This document shows, piece after piece, positions 20,397 through 29,706 of a stretch of 64,000 bases of DNA. Source of the stretch: Furfurilactobacillus milii (GTDB lineage: Bacteria > Bacillota > Bacilli > Lactobacillales > Lactobacillaceae); contig NZ_WEZQ01000019.1 in NCBI RefSeq assembly GCF_009864005.1, forward strand, positions 172,351 through 236,350. Reading direction: 5' to 3'. Position 1 is the stretch's first letter. Each line of letters begins with the position of its first letter. The notes beneath the pieces were generated by a model. That model saw only the letters and a list, made by a program, of their open reading frames with translations, searched no databases and had not been told where the DNA came from. Position numbers and translations under genes: made by a program.

Positions 20397-22766
20397 ATGA
20401 ATAAACGTGGGCTCACAACCCTCGAATTTGATAAAGTAAAAGAAAAAATGACCGGTATGTTAAGCTCGCCGATTGGTCATAGAGAGCTTGCTGAATTACA
20501 GCCGGCAACGGATCCCAGTATCATTCAGCGACGTTTGGACGAAACAAAGGATGCCACGGACATTCTTAGGCTCAAAGGCGGTATCCCGTTGCCGGAACTG
20601 GCTGATTTGACCCCGCACATGAAACGATTGGCCATCGATGCAGCTCTAAACGGAACTGAATTAGCTGCGGTTGGTCGTGTTTTGCAAACTGCAATGAGCG
20701 TCAGAACTTTCTTCAGTCAGCTGGCGGAGGACGGAACTGAGCTGCGACAACTCAATGAGACGGCCAAACAAATTGTTGCATTGCCTGACCTAACTCGTCA
20801 GTTAAACACCGCGATTGAGCCAGATGGTCGGGTTAGTGATGCTGCAAGTGAGGAACTGGCCGCAATTCGTCGCCGCATTAAGAGCACCGAAGACCTAATT
20901 CGGTCTCGTATGCAAAATTACGTTCGTGGCAAGCAGGCCCGTTATTTGAGTGAGCCAATTATCACGATGCGTAATGATCGTTACGTTGTCCCGGTCAAAA
21001 CAGAGTATCGCGGACGTTTGGGCGGTGTCGTTCATGATGAAAGTCAATCCGGTCAAACCTTATATATTGAACCAGAAGATGTGGTGGACTTAAACAATCG
21101 TTTGCGACAAAGCCAGGTTCAGGAACGTAATGAAGAGGCCCGTATTTTACAAGAATTATCGGCCGTGCTAACACCACACCGTGAAGATATCTTGGCAAAT
21201 GCGGATGTGTTGGGACATCTAGATTTTGTGAATGCTAAGGCCCGTTATGCGCATCAATTGAATGCGACAGAGCCACAATTGAGCACAGATGGACACATTA
21301 ACTTAAGACAGGCGCGGCATCCATTATTGGATCCTGAAACAGCCGTGCCTAATGACATCACACTTGGCGACGATTACGATGCAATCATCATCACCGGACC
21401 TAATACAGGTGGTAAAACAATTACTTTGAAAACATTGGGGCTAAGCCAATTAATGGCACAATCCGGCCTATTTATTCCGGCATTTGAGGGCAGTCAAGTC
21501 GCTATCTTTGACAATGTTTTTGCTGATATTGGTGACGAGCAGTCCATTGAGCAGTCGCTAAGTACGTTTAGCTCGCATATGGACAATTTGATTCAAATAC
21601 TAAATCAAGCAACGTCAAACAGTTTAGTGCTGGTAGACGAAATCGGCGCAGGAACGGATCCTAAAGAAGGCGCCGCGTTAGCGATTGCCATTCTAGATGC
21701 ATTTGGAACGATTGGCGCGGACGTGGTGGCCACTACCCACTATCCTGAACTCAAGGCTTATGGCTATGATCGACCACGGACAACGAATGCCAGCATGGAG
21801 TTTGATGCGGAGACATTACAGCCAACTTATCGGCTACTATTAGGCATTCCAGGACGTTCAAACGCACTGGAAATTTCACAGCGATTAGGATTGCGTTCAG
21901 ATATTATCGCGGCGGCGCGTGAGCTAACGAGTCAAGATAGCCAAGATTTGAATGCGATGATTGGGGATCTTGTTGCCCAACGTAAACAAGCTACGGATGA
22001 GGCAGCTGCGTTGGCTGAACAATTAGCTGATGCGACGAGGCTACAGACCGAGTTGACTGCTCAATTTGATCGATTCACGGAGCAAAAAACGCATCAGCTA
22101 GATGTGGCAAAACAAGAAGCAAATCACATTGTGGCAGATGCCAAGAAACAGTCTGACAAGATCATTCATCACCTGCGTCAAATGGAAGTGAAGCAGGGAG
22201 CTGGCGTTCGCGAGAACGAGCTCATTGACGCCCAAGGAAAGCTTAATGCGTTAAGACAAGACCCATCATTGGCTAACAATAAAGTATTGGCACGTGCGAG
22301 AAAAAAGCATACGTTCCATCCTGGAGATGCTGTGGTCGTCAAATCTTATGGCCAACACGGAACGATCAATCGTCAATTGAGTGCGCATGAATGGGAAGTT
22401 CAAATGGGTGCGCTTAAGATGAAAGTAGACGGTTCAGATCTTGAAAAGTCTAATGAACCAACCGCCAATGAAAAGGAACAACGTGCCAGCCGTACAGCTG
22501 TTCACAGTAATATTGGTGCACGCGCGCAGGCACAATTAGACTTGCGGGGTCACCGTTACGACGCCGCAATGAGTGAAGTGGATCGCTTTATCGATTCAGC
22601 ATTGTTGGCTAATCTTGGTGAAGTGACGATTGTCCATGGTAAAGGAACTGGTGCACTGCGCCAAGGAGTAACAGAGTACTTACGGTCTAATCCGCGGGTC
22701 AAAAGCTTTGGTTTTGCACCAGCAAACGCCGGTGGTGATGGCGCAACCGTTGTCAAACTTGGTTAG
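20397..22766 (+). CDS. mutS2: Endonuclease MutS2
   Basis: 789 residues from the ATG at 20397 (an adjacent TTG at 20394 is possible). It lacks the MutS mismatch-reading and connector domains. Core: helical clamp, then ATPase with Walker A GPNTGGKT (from 334) and Walker B VDEIGAGTDP, then a coiled coil (about 515-620), and a C-terminal Smr nuclease domain with LDLRGHRYDAA and HGKGTGALRQGV. MutS2 acts in suppression of recombination and in rescue of stalled ribosomes, and does not repair mismatches. It lies 21 bases after the CvpA gene. Confidence 0.96.
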   Translation: MNKRGLTTLEFDKVKEKMTGMLSSPIGHRELAELQPATDPSIIQRRLDETKDATDILRLKGGIPLPELADLTPHMKRLAIDAALNGTELAAVGRVLQTAMSVRTFFSQLAEDGTELRQLNETAKQIVALPDLTRQLNTAIEPDGRVSDAASEELAAIRRRIKSTEDLIRSRMQNYVRGKQARYLSEPIITMRNDRYVVPVKTEYRGRLGGVVHDESQSGQTLYIEPEDVVDLNNRLRQSQVQERNEEARILQELSAVLTPHREDILANADVLGHLDFVNAKARYAHQLNATEPQLSTDGHINLRQARHPLLDPETAVPNDITLGDDYDAIIITGPNTGGKTITLKTLGLSQLMAQSGLFIPAFEGSQVAIFDNVFADIGDEQSIEQSLSTFSSHMDNLIQILNQATSNSLVLVDEIGAGTDPKEGAALAIAILDAFGTIGADVVATTHYPELKAYGYDRPRTTNASMEFDAETLQPTYRLLLGIPGRSNALEISQRLGLRSDIIAAARELTSQDSQDLNAMIGDLVAQRKQATDEAAALAEQLADATRLQTELTAQFDRFTEQKTHQLDVAKQEANHIVADAKKQSDKIIHHLRQMEVKQGAGVRENELIDAQGKLNALRQDPSLANNKVLARARKKHTFHPGDAVVVKSYGQHGTINRQLSAHEWEVQMGALKMKVDGSDLEKSNEPTANEKEQRASRTAVHSNIGARAQAQLDLRGHRYDAAMSEVDRFIDSALLANLGEVTIVHGKGTGALRQGVTEYLRSNPRVKSFGFAPANAGGDGATVVKLG

Positions 22767-22829
22767 TGAAGACAACTAAAGGCGTATTGACTGCGTGAAG
22801 TGGTCAGTTTGTAGAGATAAGCAAAAGAA

Positions 22830-22857
22830 TTGCGTGTTCCCCAAAAAAGAGTACACT
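22830..22857 (+). promoter_or_regulatory. Probable promoter of trxA
   Basis: TTGCGT (22830-22835), a 16-nt spacer and TACACT (22852-22857) lie about 40 nt before the trxA start. Confidence 0.4.
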
Positions 22858-22899
22858 ATGTTTACGTACAAAAAGTTAGTGAATGGAGGCTAAATGTTT

Positions 22900-23217
22900 A
22901 TGGCAGTTAATGTAACAACAGACAAAACCTATGAGGCAGACACTAATAAAGGTGTTGCGGTAACCGATTTCTGGGCAACTTGGTGTGGACCATGTAAAAT
23001 GCAATCACCAGTTGTGGAACAATTAGCCGACGAAATGGGTGATAAAGTTTCGTTTACAAAGATGGATGTGGATGAAAATCCTGACACACCATCAAAATTT
23101 GGAATCATGGGGATTCCAACGTTAATCGTCAAGAAAGACGGTAATGTTGTGGACACACTCGTGGGTTACCACACAAAAGAACAAATTCAAAAGACGCTAG
23201 CACAGTACATGGCGTAG
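22900..23217 (+). CDS. trxA: Thioredoxin
   Basis: 105 residues from the ATG at 22900, with GGAGG (22885-22889) at 10-nt spacing; the in-frame ATG at 22894 is only 4 nt from that site. The active site is WCGPC (28-32) and the cis-proline loop is GIPTL, both as in a canonical thioredoxin. It reduces disulfides in the cytoplasm. It sits downstream of mutS2, as in bacilli, with its own promoter and a strong terminator. Confidence 0.96.
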   Translation: MAVNVTTDKTYEADTNKGVAVTDFWATWCGPCKMQSPVVEQLADEMGDKVSFTKMDVDENPDTPSKFGIMGIPTLIVKKDGNVVDTLVGYHTKEQIQKTLAQYMA

Positions 23218-23254
23218 ATTCTCGCATAATGTTCGTAAAGTGAGAATTTAGTGA

Positions 23255-23297
23255 GACTCCGACCACATCGTTATGTGGTTAGGGTCTTTTTTTGTGT
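23255..23297 (+). terminator. Intrinsic terminator after trxA
   Basis: GACTCCGACCACAT and ATGTGGTTAGGGTC pair around CGTT, followed by seven T residues. Confidence 0.9.
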
Positions 23298-23316
23298 TTT
23301 CTGGTATGCTAGTCGG

Positions 23317-23400
23317 TGTACCAAAATAGAGCCAGTCTAGTTTAAGACTTTTTTTAACAATGGATGGGGTCAAAATCGTTATACTGGAGACATTGGTACA
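23317..23400 (+). promoter_or_regulatory. dlt operon promoter region
   Basis: A good -10, TATACT (23380-23385), has no proper -35; the nearest candidate is TTAACA at a 20-nt spacing. Just upstream is an imperfect direct repeat, TTTAAG-N6-TTTAAC (23341-23358). An 8-base inverted repeat, TGTACCAA (23317-23324) and TTGGTACA (23393-23400), brackets the whole promoter. The poor -35 suggests activator dependence, which is usual for dlt operons under two-component control. No regulator can be named from the sequence. Confidence 0.35.
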
Positions 23401-23420
23401 AAGTGGAGGACAGAGAAAAT

Positions 23421-23567
23421 ATGGCAAAGTTTAAAATATGGCTGAATCAGCCATGGGTCACATTTGTCTTACGGACTGCTTTTTATTTCGTGATTTTGTT
23501 ATTGTTGATCTACTTATACAGTTACTCTGGCTTGAATCAGAGTAAGTTCATCTATAACGAATTCTAG
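23421..23567 (+). CDS. dltX: Teichoic acid D-alanylation protein DltX
   Basis: 48 residues from the ATG at 23421, preceded by GGAGG. It is a small membrane protein with one transmembrane helix (about 13-35) and the C-terminal motif FIYNEF, which marks DltX. It is the first gene of the dlt operon and is easily missed. In Bacillus thuringiensis it is needed for D-alanylation, and the C-terminal motif is proposed to take part in moving D-Ala between DltC and the lipoteichoic acid machinery. Confidence 0.92.
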   Translation: MAKFKIWLNQPWVTFVLRTAFYFVILLLLIYLYSYSGLNQSKFIYNEF

Positions 23568-23588
23568 AACGTGGGATGGAGGGAAATT

Positions 23589-25118
23589 ATGATTGATAAT
23601 ATGATTACCACGATTGATAACTGGGCAGCAACGACCCCTGATGCCATTGTTTACAATGACATGGGGGAGACGCATACATATGCACAGTTAAAGCGTGCAT
23701 CAGACGCCATTGCTGCCTATTTGGACGGACTCAATCTACCTGCTAAATCACCGATTATCGTTTTCGGTGGTCAACAGTTTGCAATGATTGCAAGTTTTTT
23801 AGGTGCTGTTAAGGCTGGGCATGCGTACATTCCGGTGGATAAACATTCACCTAATGATCGGTTAACGATGATTGAAGATATTGCGCATCCGTCTGCAGTG
23901 ATTGCTGTTGATGCATTGCCAGTGGATGTTGGCGAACAACCTGTACTGACAGGTGATACGTTAAGTGACTTGTTTAGTGCGCAAACTGCAACTTACCAGT
24001 TGGATCATCCTGTTGATGGTGATGACAATTACTACATTATCTTCACGTCAGGCACAACTGGGAAGCCCAAGGGTGTGCAAATCAGTCACACCAATTTGCT
24101 CAGTTATACAAACTGGATGCTTAGCGACGATTTTAAGTTGTCTCAAAATCCAGTAACGTTGGCACAGCCGCCATATTCGTTTGATTTATCCGTTATGGAT
24201 TGGGCACCAACACTGGCTCTGGGTGGTACTTTAATGGCACTGCCAAAACAAGTGACGGATAATTTCAAACAGCTGTTTGAAACATTGCCAACAATGAACT
24301 TGAATGTGTTTGTTTCAACGCCATCGTTTGCTGATATTTGCTTGTTGGAACCAACGTTTGACGAGCAACATTTGCCAGATTTGAGTCACTTTCTGTTTTG
24401 TGGTGAAGAGCTGACTGTTTCTACTGCGAAAAATTTACGGACGCGCTTCCCGCATGCGCACATTTTCAACACTTATGGGCCAACTGAAACGACAGTTGCC
24501 GTTACTGGCGTTGAAATAACCGATGCACTGATCGAAAAAGGGCGTTTGCCAATTGGCACGGTTAAGTCTGACACCCAGATTCGTATCGTCGATGACGAAA
24601 ACAAGTCCTTGCCTGCTGGTACGAATGGCGAAATCGTTATCAGTGGACCAAGTGTTTCCAAGGGTTACCTTAATAATCCAGAAAAAACGGAAAAAGCATT
24701 CTTTACAGAAGATGGTCGCTCTGCCTATCATTCTGGTGATCTTGGCTTTCTTGATGAAGACGGCATGTTGCATTACTTAGGTCGCATTGATTTCCAAATT
24801 AAGTTACATGGTTACCGAATCGAATTGGAAGAGGTTAATCATTATCTTGACGCCAATAAATGGATCAAGCAGGCCGTGGCTGTGCCAAAGTATGATAACA
24901 ACCACAAAGTGAGTCAAATGTGGGCGTACGTTGTGCCAAATTCAAAGGACGACTTTAAGAACGATCTTCAACGGACAACGGCGATTAAACAGGAACTGAA
25001 AGATGTCATGATGGACTATATGGTTCCTAACCGGTTTGTGTACAAAGACAGCCTGCCATTGACGGCAAACGGGAAGGTCGACATTAAATCGATTATTGCC
25101 GAGGTGAACCCTGCATGA
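23589..25118 (+). CDS. dltA: D-alanine--D-alanyl carrier protein ligase DltA
   Basis: 509 residues from the ATG at 23589, preceded by GGAGGG; the GTG at 23571 lies upstream of that site. It is an adenylation-domain enzyme with the P-loop TSGTTGKPKG (153-162), the NTYGPTETT core motif, the YHSGDLGF motif and a C-terminal NGKVD lysine. It activates D-alanine with ATP and loads it on DltC. It overlaps dltB by 4 bases. Confidence 0.97.
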   Translation: MIDNMITTIDNWAATTPDAIVYNDMGETHTYAQLKRASDAIAAYLDGLNLPAKSPIIVFGGQQFAMIASFLGAVKAGHAYIPVDKHSPNDRLTMIEDIAHPSAVIAVDALPVDVGEQPVLTGDTLSDLFSAQTATYQLDHPVDGDDNYYIIFTSGTTGKPKGVQISHTNLLSYTNWMLSDDFKLSQNPVTLAQPPYSFDLSVMDWAPTLALGGTLMALPKQVTDNFKQLFETLPTMNLNVFVSTPSFADICLLEPTFDEQHLPDLSHFLFCGEELTVSTAKNLRTRFPHAHIFNTYGPTETTVAVTGVEITDALIEKGRLPIGTVKSDTQIRIVDDENKSLPAGTNGEIVISGPSVSKGYLNNPEKTEKAFFTEDGRSAYHSGDLGFLDEDGMLHYLGRIDFQIKLHGYRIELEEVNHYLDANKWIKQAVAVPKYDNNHKVSQMWAYVVPNSKDDFKNDLQRTTAIKQELKDVMMDYMVPNRFVYKDSLPLTANGKVDIKSIIAEVNPA

Positions 25119-26323
25119 TTAATTTAGAGCCATATGGGAACCCCCAATACTTTATTTATCTGTTAATTGGGTTAATCCCGCTAATGATCGGTTTGTACCA
25201 CGGTCATCGCTGGCGTTGGTATCAAAGTGCAGTGTCGCTTGTTTTTATCTTCTTGATGTTTGATAGTCAGAAGTGGCAACAAGGTGTGGCACTGATTGGC
25301 TTCGTAATCTGGGAATGGCTCATGGTCGGTGGTTACATGGCTTATCGTAAACGGGCCAACAATCGGTGGATTTTTTACGGTGCATTTTTATTGAGCATTG
25401 TCCCGTTGTTGTTTGTTAAAATTACGCCCGCCATTAATCCTGGACATACTTCTTTATTTGGATTCTTGGGGATTAGCTACTTAACCTTTAGATCTGTTGG
25501 GATGATCATGGAAATGCGGGATGGCATTATTAAAGAATTCCATCCAATGCTATTTCTTGAGTTCTTACTGTTTATGCCAACCATTTCGTCGGGACCAATT
25601 GATCGGTACAGACGTTGGCTCGATGATTATCAAAAAGTTCCCGATCGTGAAAAATATGTTGGCATGATTGAAAAGGCCGTGCATTACATTTTCTTGGGCT
25701 TTATGTATAAGTTTTTATTAGCCTATTTGTTTGGTACCATGCTTGTACCAAAGCTGGAAACGTTAACGTTGCGCTACGGTGGAACAGGATTCTCATGGCC
25801 ACTAGTTGGGGTAATGTACGCATGGTCAATGTATCTGTTCTTTGATTTTGCCGGATATTCATTGTTCGCGGTTGCTATCTCATATTTGATGGGCATCGAA
25901 ACACCGATGAACTTTAACCAACCATTCCGTTCTCACAATTTGAAGGATTTCTGGAATCGTTGGCACATGACGCTATCATTTTGGTTCCGTGATTTCGTCT
26001 TTATGCGGTTAGTTTTCGCCATGATGAAAAACAAAATTTTTAAGAGTCGGGTAACGGTCAGCAATGTTGCCTATATCTTCAATATGTTGATCATGGGGTT
26101 CTGGCACGGGGTAACTTGGTATTACATTGCTTATGGGTTGCTTCATGGTGTCGGACTAGTCGTCAATGATTGGTGGCTACGCTTTAAGAAGAAACATCGT
26201 GAGAGTATTCCGCACAACAAGTTGACGGAAGCATTTGCGATTTTTCTGACGTTCAACTTTGTTTGTTTTAGTTTCTTGCTCTTCTCTGGATTCTTGAGCA
26301 AACTTTGGTTGGGTCATTATTAA
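25115..26323 (+). CDS. dltB: D-alanine export/transfer protein DltB (MBOAT family)
   Basis: 402 residues with about 10-11 membrane segments. MBOAT signatures are visible: NRWHMTLSFWFRDF and, further on, MGFWHGVTWYY with the catalytic histidine. DltB takes D-alanine from DltC-bound thioester to the outer face, where it is put on teichoic acid. The ATG overlaps the dltA stop (ATGA). Confidence 0.96.
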   Translation: MINLEPYGNPQYFIYLLIGLIPLMIGLYHGHRWRWYQSAVSLVFIFLMFDSQKWQQGVALIGFVIWEWLMVGGYMAYRKRANNRWIFYGAFLLSIVPLLFVKITPAINPGHTSLFGFLGISYLTFRSVGMIMEMRDGIIKEFHPMLFLEFLLFMPTISSGPIDRYRRWLDDYQKVPDREKYVGMIEKAVHYIFLGFMYKFLLAYLFGTMLVPKLETLTLRYGGTGFSWPLVGVMYAWSMYLFFDFAGYSLFAVAISYLMGIETPMNFNQPFRSHNLKDFWNRWHMTLSFWFRDFVFMRLVFAMMKNKIFKSRVTVSNVAYIFNMLIMGFWHGVTWYYIAYGLLHGVGLVVNDWWLRFKKKHRESIPHNKLTEAFAIFLTFNFVCFSFLLFSGFLSKLWLGHY

Positions 26324-26386
26324 ACCAAGTGATTTAATTTAGTAACACATTGTTATTGCGAGCTACTTACAGGAGGAAAATTAATT

Positions 26387-26623
26387 ATGGATGTTAAAGA
26401 AACGGTTATTTCAATTTTGAACGACTTAACAGGGAACGATGTTTCAGAGGATATGGACACAAACTTATTTGATTCTGGCTTGATGGACTCAATGGGTTCA
26501 GTTCAGTTGTTACTCGAATTACAAAGTCAGTTAGGTGTTAACGTACCTGTATCTGAATTTGTTCGTAGCGAATGGGACACACCTAACAAAATTGTGACTA
26601 AGGTGGAAGGACTTGTAGACTAA
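26387..26623 (+). CDS. dltC: D-alanyl carrier protein DltC
   Basis: 78 residues, the standard length for this carrier protein. The 4'-phosphopantetheine attachment serine is S35, in GLMDSMGS. A strong AGGAGG site precedes the ATG, which fits a need for more copies of this subunit than of its enzymes. It lies 63 bases after dltB and 2 bases before dltD. Confidence 0.97.
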   Translation: MDVKETVISILNDLTGNDVSEDMDTNLFDSGLMDSMGSVQLLLELQSQLGVNVPVSEFVRSEWDTPNKIVTKVEGLVD

Positions 26624-26625
26624 TC

Positions 26626-27900
26626 ATGAATTCCTCGAAACGACTTTGGTTGATTATCGGCCCGGTCATTACGGCATTCATCATTTTACTTTTGCTATTA
26701 CTTTCGCCAATTAACTTTGCTCACAACTCGGCGGAAACGGAGCGTCGTGCGGCGGTCTCATTAGCGCCACAAGTTTTTAAGGGCCGTCAGATCAAAAAGC
26801 AGGCGTTGGCTGGTAAGTACGTGCCATTCTTTGGCTCTAGTGAGCTGTCACGGATGGATCCATTACACCCATCTGTTTTGGCGCAAAAGTATCACCGTAA
26901 TTACCGTCCGTTTTTGCTCGGTGCGGCCGGTACACAATCGTTAACCCAGTATTACTCAATGCAACCAATTGAAACGCAAATGAAGAATAAAAAAGCTGTC
27001 TTCATTATTTCTCCTCAGTGGTGTGTGCCACAGGGTGCCCGTCCCGACGCTTTTGGATTTTACTATTCTAAACTGCAGACGGTAGATTGGTTACAACAAA
27101 TTCAAAATACACGGATGAACCGTTACGCGGCTCAGCGGTTGTTGGAGATGCCTTCCGGTCACTCAGACCATGCAATTGCTCAAATGTTACGTAAAGTGGC
27201 TAAGGGCAAGCCGTTGTCAAATTACAATCGTCTCCAATTATCCGTTAGTGCTTTGATTTTATCTCATGAAGATCAACTTTTCTCCGATTATCGTTTAGGA
27301 CATAACTTGAGCAAGATTGATAAAGGTGTCAAACAATTGCCGGATTCTCAAAGCTATGCTTCTCTCGACAAGACGGCGACCACGTTGGGTAAAGAGAACA
27401 CGACCAATAATACGTTGGGTATTAAAAACAGTTTTTACAGTAATCGTTTGCGAGGCCATGTTGCTAGATTAAAGGGTGAACAGGCCAAGTTCGATTACCG
27501 AAAGTCTCCTGAGTACAGTGATTTTGAACTGGTACTGAATCAGTTTGCGCAAACGCATACGGATGTTTTGTTTATCTTGCCACCAATCAACGAACGGTGG
27601 GCCAAGTATACGGGGCTGAATCGTGAGATGATCGACCAAACGAACAATAAGATCAAGCAACAACTGGCCTCACAGGGCTTCAATAATGTGCTTGATTTGA
27701 GTCAGGATGGTGGTCAACCATACTTTATGGAAGACACGATTCATTTAGGTTGGCGTGGTTGGGTTGCTGTGGATAAGGGTGTTCGCCCATTCATGGCTAA
27801 CAAACAGGCTAAGCCGCAGTATCACATCAATACACGTTACTACTCAAAGGACTGGCAACAGTTGGATCCAACGACACAAAATCTGACCAGTTTTAAGTAG
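26626..27900 (+). CDS. dltD: D-alanyl-lipoteichoic acid biosynthesis protein DltD
   Basis: 424 residues with an N-terminal membrane anchor (about 8-28) and an extracellular SGNH-hydrolase-like domain. It shows FFGSSELSRMDPLHPS with the expected nucleophile Ser, and a C-terminal DTIHLGWRGW with the catalytic Asp/His pair. It is the last enzyme of the dlt pathway, acting outside the membrane. It ends the operon and is followed by a bidirectional terminator. Confidence 0.96.
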   Translation: MNSSKRLWLIIGPVITAFIILLLLLLSPINFAHNSAETERRAAVSLAPQVFKGRQIKKQALAGKYVPFFGSSELSRMDPLHPSVLAQKYHRNYRPFLLGAAGTQSLTQYYSMQPIETQMKNKKAVFIISPQWCVPQGARPDAFGFYYSKLQTVDWLQQIQNTRMNRYAAQRLLEMPSGHSDHAIAQMLRKVAKGKPLSNYNRLQLSVSALILSHEDQLFSDYRLGHNLSKIDKGVKQLPDSQSYASLDKTATTLGKENTTNNTLGIKNSFYSNRLRGHVARLKGEQAKFDYRKSPEYSDFELVLNQFAQTHTDVLFILPPINERWAKYTGLNREMIDQTNNKIKQQLASQGFNNVLDLSQDGGQPYFMEDTIHLGWRGWVAVDKGVRPFMANKQAKPQYHINTRYYSKDWQQLDPTTQNLTSFK

Positions 27901-27970
27901 TTAAGGTTTTGTTTCGGTAATGCGCATTTTGATGTTTTAAAAGCATTTTTAGACTAAAATAATTAGTCGT

Positions 27971-28013
27971 AAAAAAACACTTCAGTCCATAATGGATTTG
28001 AAGTGTTTTTTCA
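27971..28013. terminator. Bidirectional terminator between dltD and yslB
   Basis: AAAAAACACTTCA pairs with TGAAGTGTTTTTT, with TCCAT/ATGGA inside. Poly-A on the left and poly-T on the right let it serve both the dlt operon and the oppositely oriented yslB. The rest of this 218-base gap shows nothing recognisable. Confidence 0.85.
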
Positions 28014-28118
28014 TACATAGATGCCAACTGACATCGTTTTTGAATTATTAAATCATAAAAAAATAATCTTAAATCATGGGCAATAGAGGCTCATGTGGCA
28101 GGCATTTTGAATTCACAG

Positions 28119-28628
28119 TTATTTTGACTGTTGCGCGTCAGTGGTATCTTCACTATTGATCTTTAAGCTCGGAACTCTGGCAGCGACTTCACCGACGATG
28201 TTTTTTGGATCACTTTGAATGATAAACGTCACATGATCTTTATGAATTTCATCAACGGTACCTTCTGTAGCGGCACCAGTAATGATCTCGATTTCTTGAG
28301 CGAGAAAACCGGCCTCAAAGTCGAAACTTGCTTCCGGATAGGCAGCTAACCGATGACTGACTGCTGGACCGTTTAGTTCGAAACGTTGTTGTTTGCGACC
28401 GCCGTGAGTTTGAACCAGCCGACCAAAATTAAGTTGTGCGAATAACGTGGTAATGGCTTGTTCTTCTGAAAGGGGATTTTGACGTGCCATTTGACGACCA
28501 ATCCAATAGAGAATGGTCAACTGGTCACTGCCGAGAATAGCAGGAAGTACTTCGTCGCGTATGAAACCAGCGCCGAGTGCAGACACTGCGGGCTGTTGTA
28601 AAAGTTTATTATAGGTTGATTGGTCCAT
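28119..28628 (-). CDS. yslB: DUF2507 family protein YslB
   Basis: 169 residues on the minus strand, preceded by AAGGAGA. It has features of DUF2507/YslB: an N-terminal region with LLPAILG-type helices (here VLPAILGSDQLTILYWIGR), FELNGPAVSHRL and FDFEAGFLAQEIE. The family is related to the 4-vinyl reductase fold, and its function is unknown. It is divergent from murI, close to which yslB also lies in bacilli. The C-terminal 30 or so residues are variable. Confidence 0.85.
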   Translation of the reverse strand: MDQSTYNKLLQQPAVSALGAGFIRDEVLPAILGSDQLTILYWIGRQMARQNPLSEEQAITTLFAQLNFGRLVQTHGGRKQQRFELNGPAVSHRLAAYPEASFDFEAGFLAQEIEIITGAATEGTVDEIHKDHVTFIIQSDPKNIVGEVAARVPSLKINSEDTTDAQQSK

Positions 28629-28820
28629 GACTGGTCTCCTTAAAATACATAATTACTTTAATTATAGCCTTGCGGCGGCAAACTTTCATCCGTCAAGAAA
28701 AACTGGACAGAAGTTTTCAGACTGCATGCTTGAAAAAGACCGCAGAAAGCGTCATGCTATAGTTTCAAGTTTTTTAGAGAACGGAAAAAAGTACGAAAAC
28801 ATAAAGGGGCGTTTGTCATT

Positions 28821-29645
28821 ATGGTTGAAATGGATAAAACTCGGTTGCGGGCGGATTTGCCAATTGGCTTTTTGGATTCTGGTGTCGGCGGTTTAACGGT
28901 GGTTAAGCAAGCGTTACGTCAATTGCCAAACGAGACGATCCGCTTTATTGGTGATCAAGCTCGATTGCCTTATGGGCCACGACCCGCTGAACAGGTTGTC
29001 GAATTTACTTGGCAGATGGTTCATTTTCTAGAAAAGCAAGGCATTAAAATGCTGGTCATTGCCTGTAATACGGCAACTGCAGCCGCATTACCAGACTTGC
29101 AAAAGAAAATGACGATTCCCGTTATCGGTGTGATTAATCCAGGTTCCAAGGCGGCCATCAAGGCTTCCAAAAACGGCCATATTGGTGTTATTGCAACAGA
29201 GGGAACGGTCAAGAGTGGCTCGTATGCTCGGGCGATTCATGCACAGAATGCTGCAGTCGATGTCCAGAGTGTGGCCTGCCCGAAGTTTGTCACGCTTGTT
29301 GAAAGCAATGAATACCAAGCACCAATTGCAAAACAAATCGTGGCACAGGGACTACAACCATTTGCAAATAGCAAAGTCGACACGCTCGTCATGGGATGCA
29401 CGCATTATCCGTTGTTACGGCCGCTGATTCAAAACGTCATGGGGAGTAATGTAACCTTGATTGACTCCGGAGCAGAAACTGTCAACGTGGTGGCCCAGTT
29501 ACTTGATGTTTATCACATGGCCGCTAAGGAAAAGGTTGGCGAAGATCACTACTTTACCACTGGTTCGCCAGCAATGTTCAAAACGATCGCGATGCAGTGG
29601 CTTGAATTATCGGGAATGAATGTGGATAAAGCGGTCATTGATTGA
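28821..29645 (+). CDS. murI: Glutamate racemase
   Basis: 274 residues. The two catalytic cysteines are C82 (ACNTATA) and C193 (MGCTHYPLL); GFLDSGVGGLTV near the N-terminus is the usual start motif. It makes D-glutamate for peptidoglycan. AAAGGGG lies about 11 nt before the ATG. No convincing promoter was found in the 192-base divergent gap. It is first in a murI-rdgB-phosphodiesterase cluster that is also conserved in bacilli. Confidence 0.97.
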   Translation: MVEMDKTRLRADLPIGFLDSGVGGLTVVKQALRQLPNETIRFIGDQARLPYGPRPAEQVVEFTWQMVHFLEKQGIKMLVIACNTATAAALPDLQKKMTIPVIGVINPGSKAAIKASKNGHIGVIATEGTVKSGSYARAIHAQNAAVDVQSVACPKFVTLVESNEYQAPIAKQIVAQGLQPFANSKVDTLVMGCTHYPLLRPLIQNVMGSNVTLIDSGAETVNVVAQLLDVYHMAAKEKVGEDHYFTTGSPAMFKTIAMQWLELSGMNVDKAVID

Positions 29646-29706
29646 AATTTTTACTGAAAATGGTCATTATTAAGGGTGTAAGACAATAACAAGGTGGAGG
29701 CTAGTT

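Noticed and set aside
23341..23358. CiaR box (TTTAAG-N5-TTTAAG) before dlt
   Set aside because: Spacing is 6, not 5, the second half ends in C, and the distance to the -10 does not match known CiaR promoters. Kept only as an unnamed repeat.
28627..28896. An 89-residue frame overlapping the yslB-murI gap and the murI start
   Set aside because: No ribosome-binding site, no domain, and it overlaps murI in another frame.
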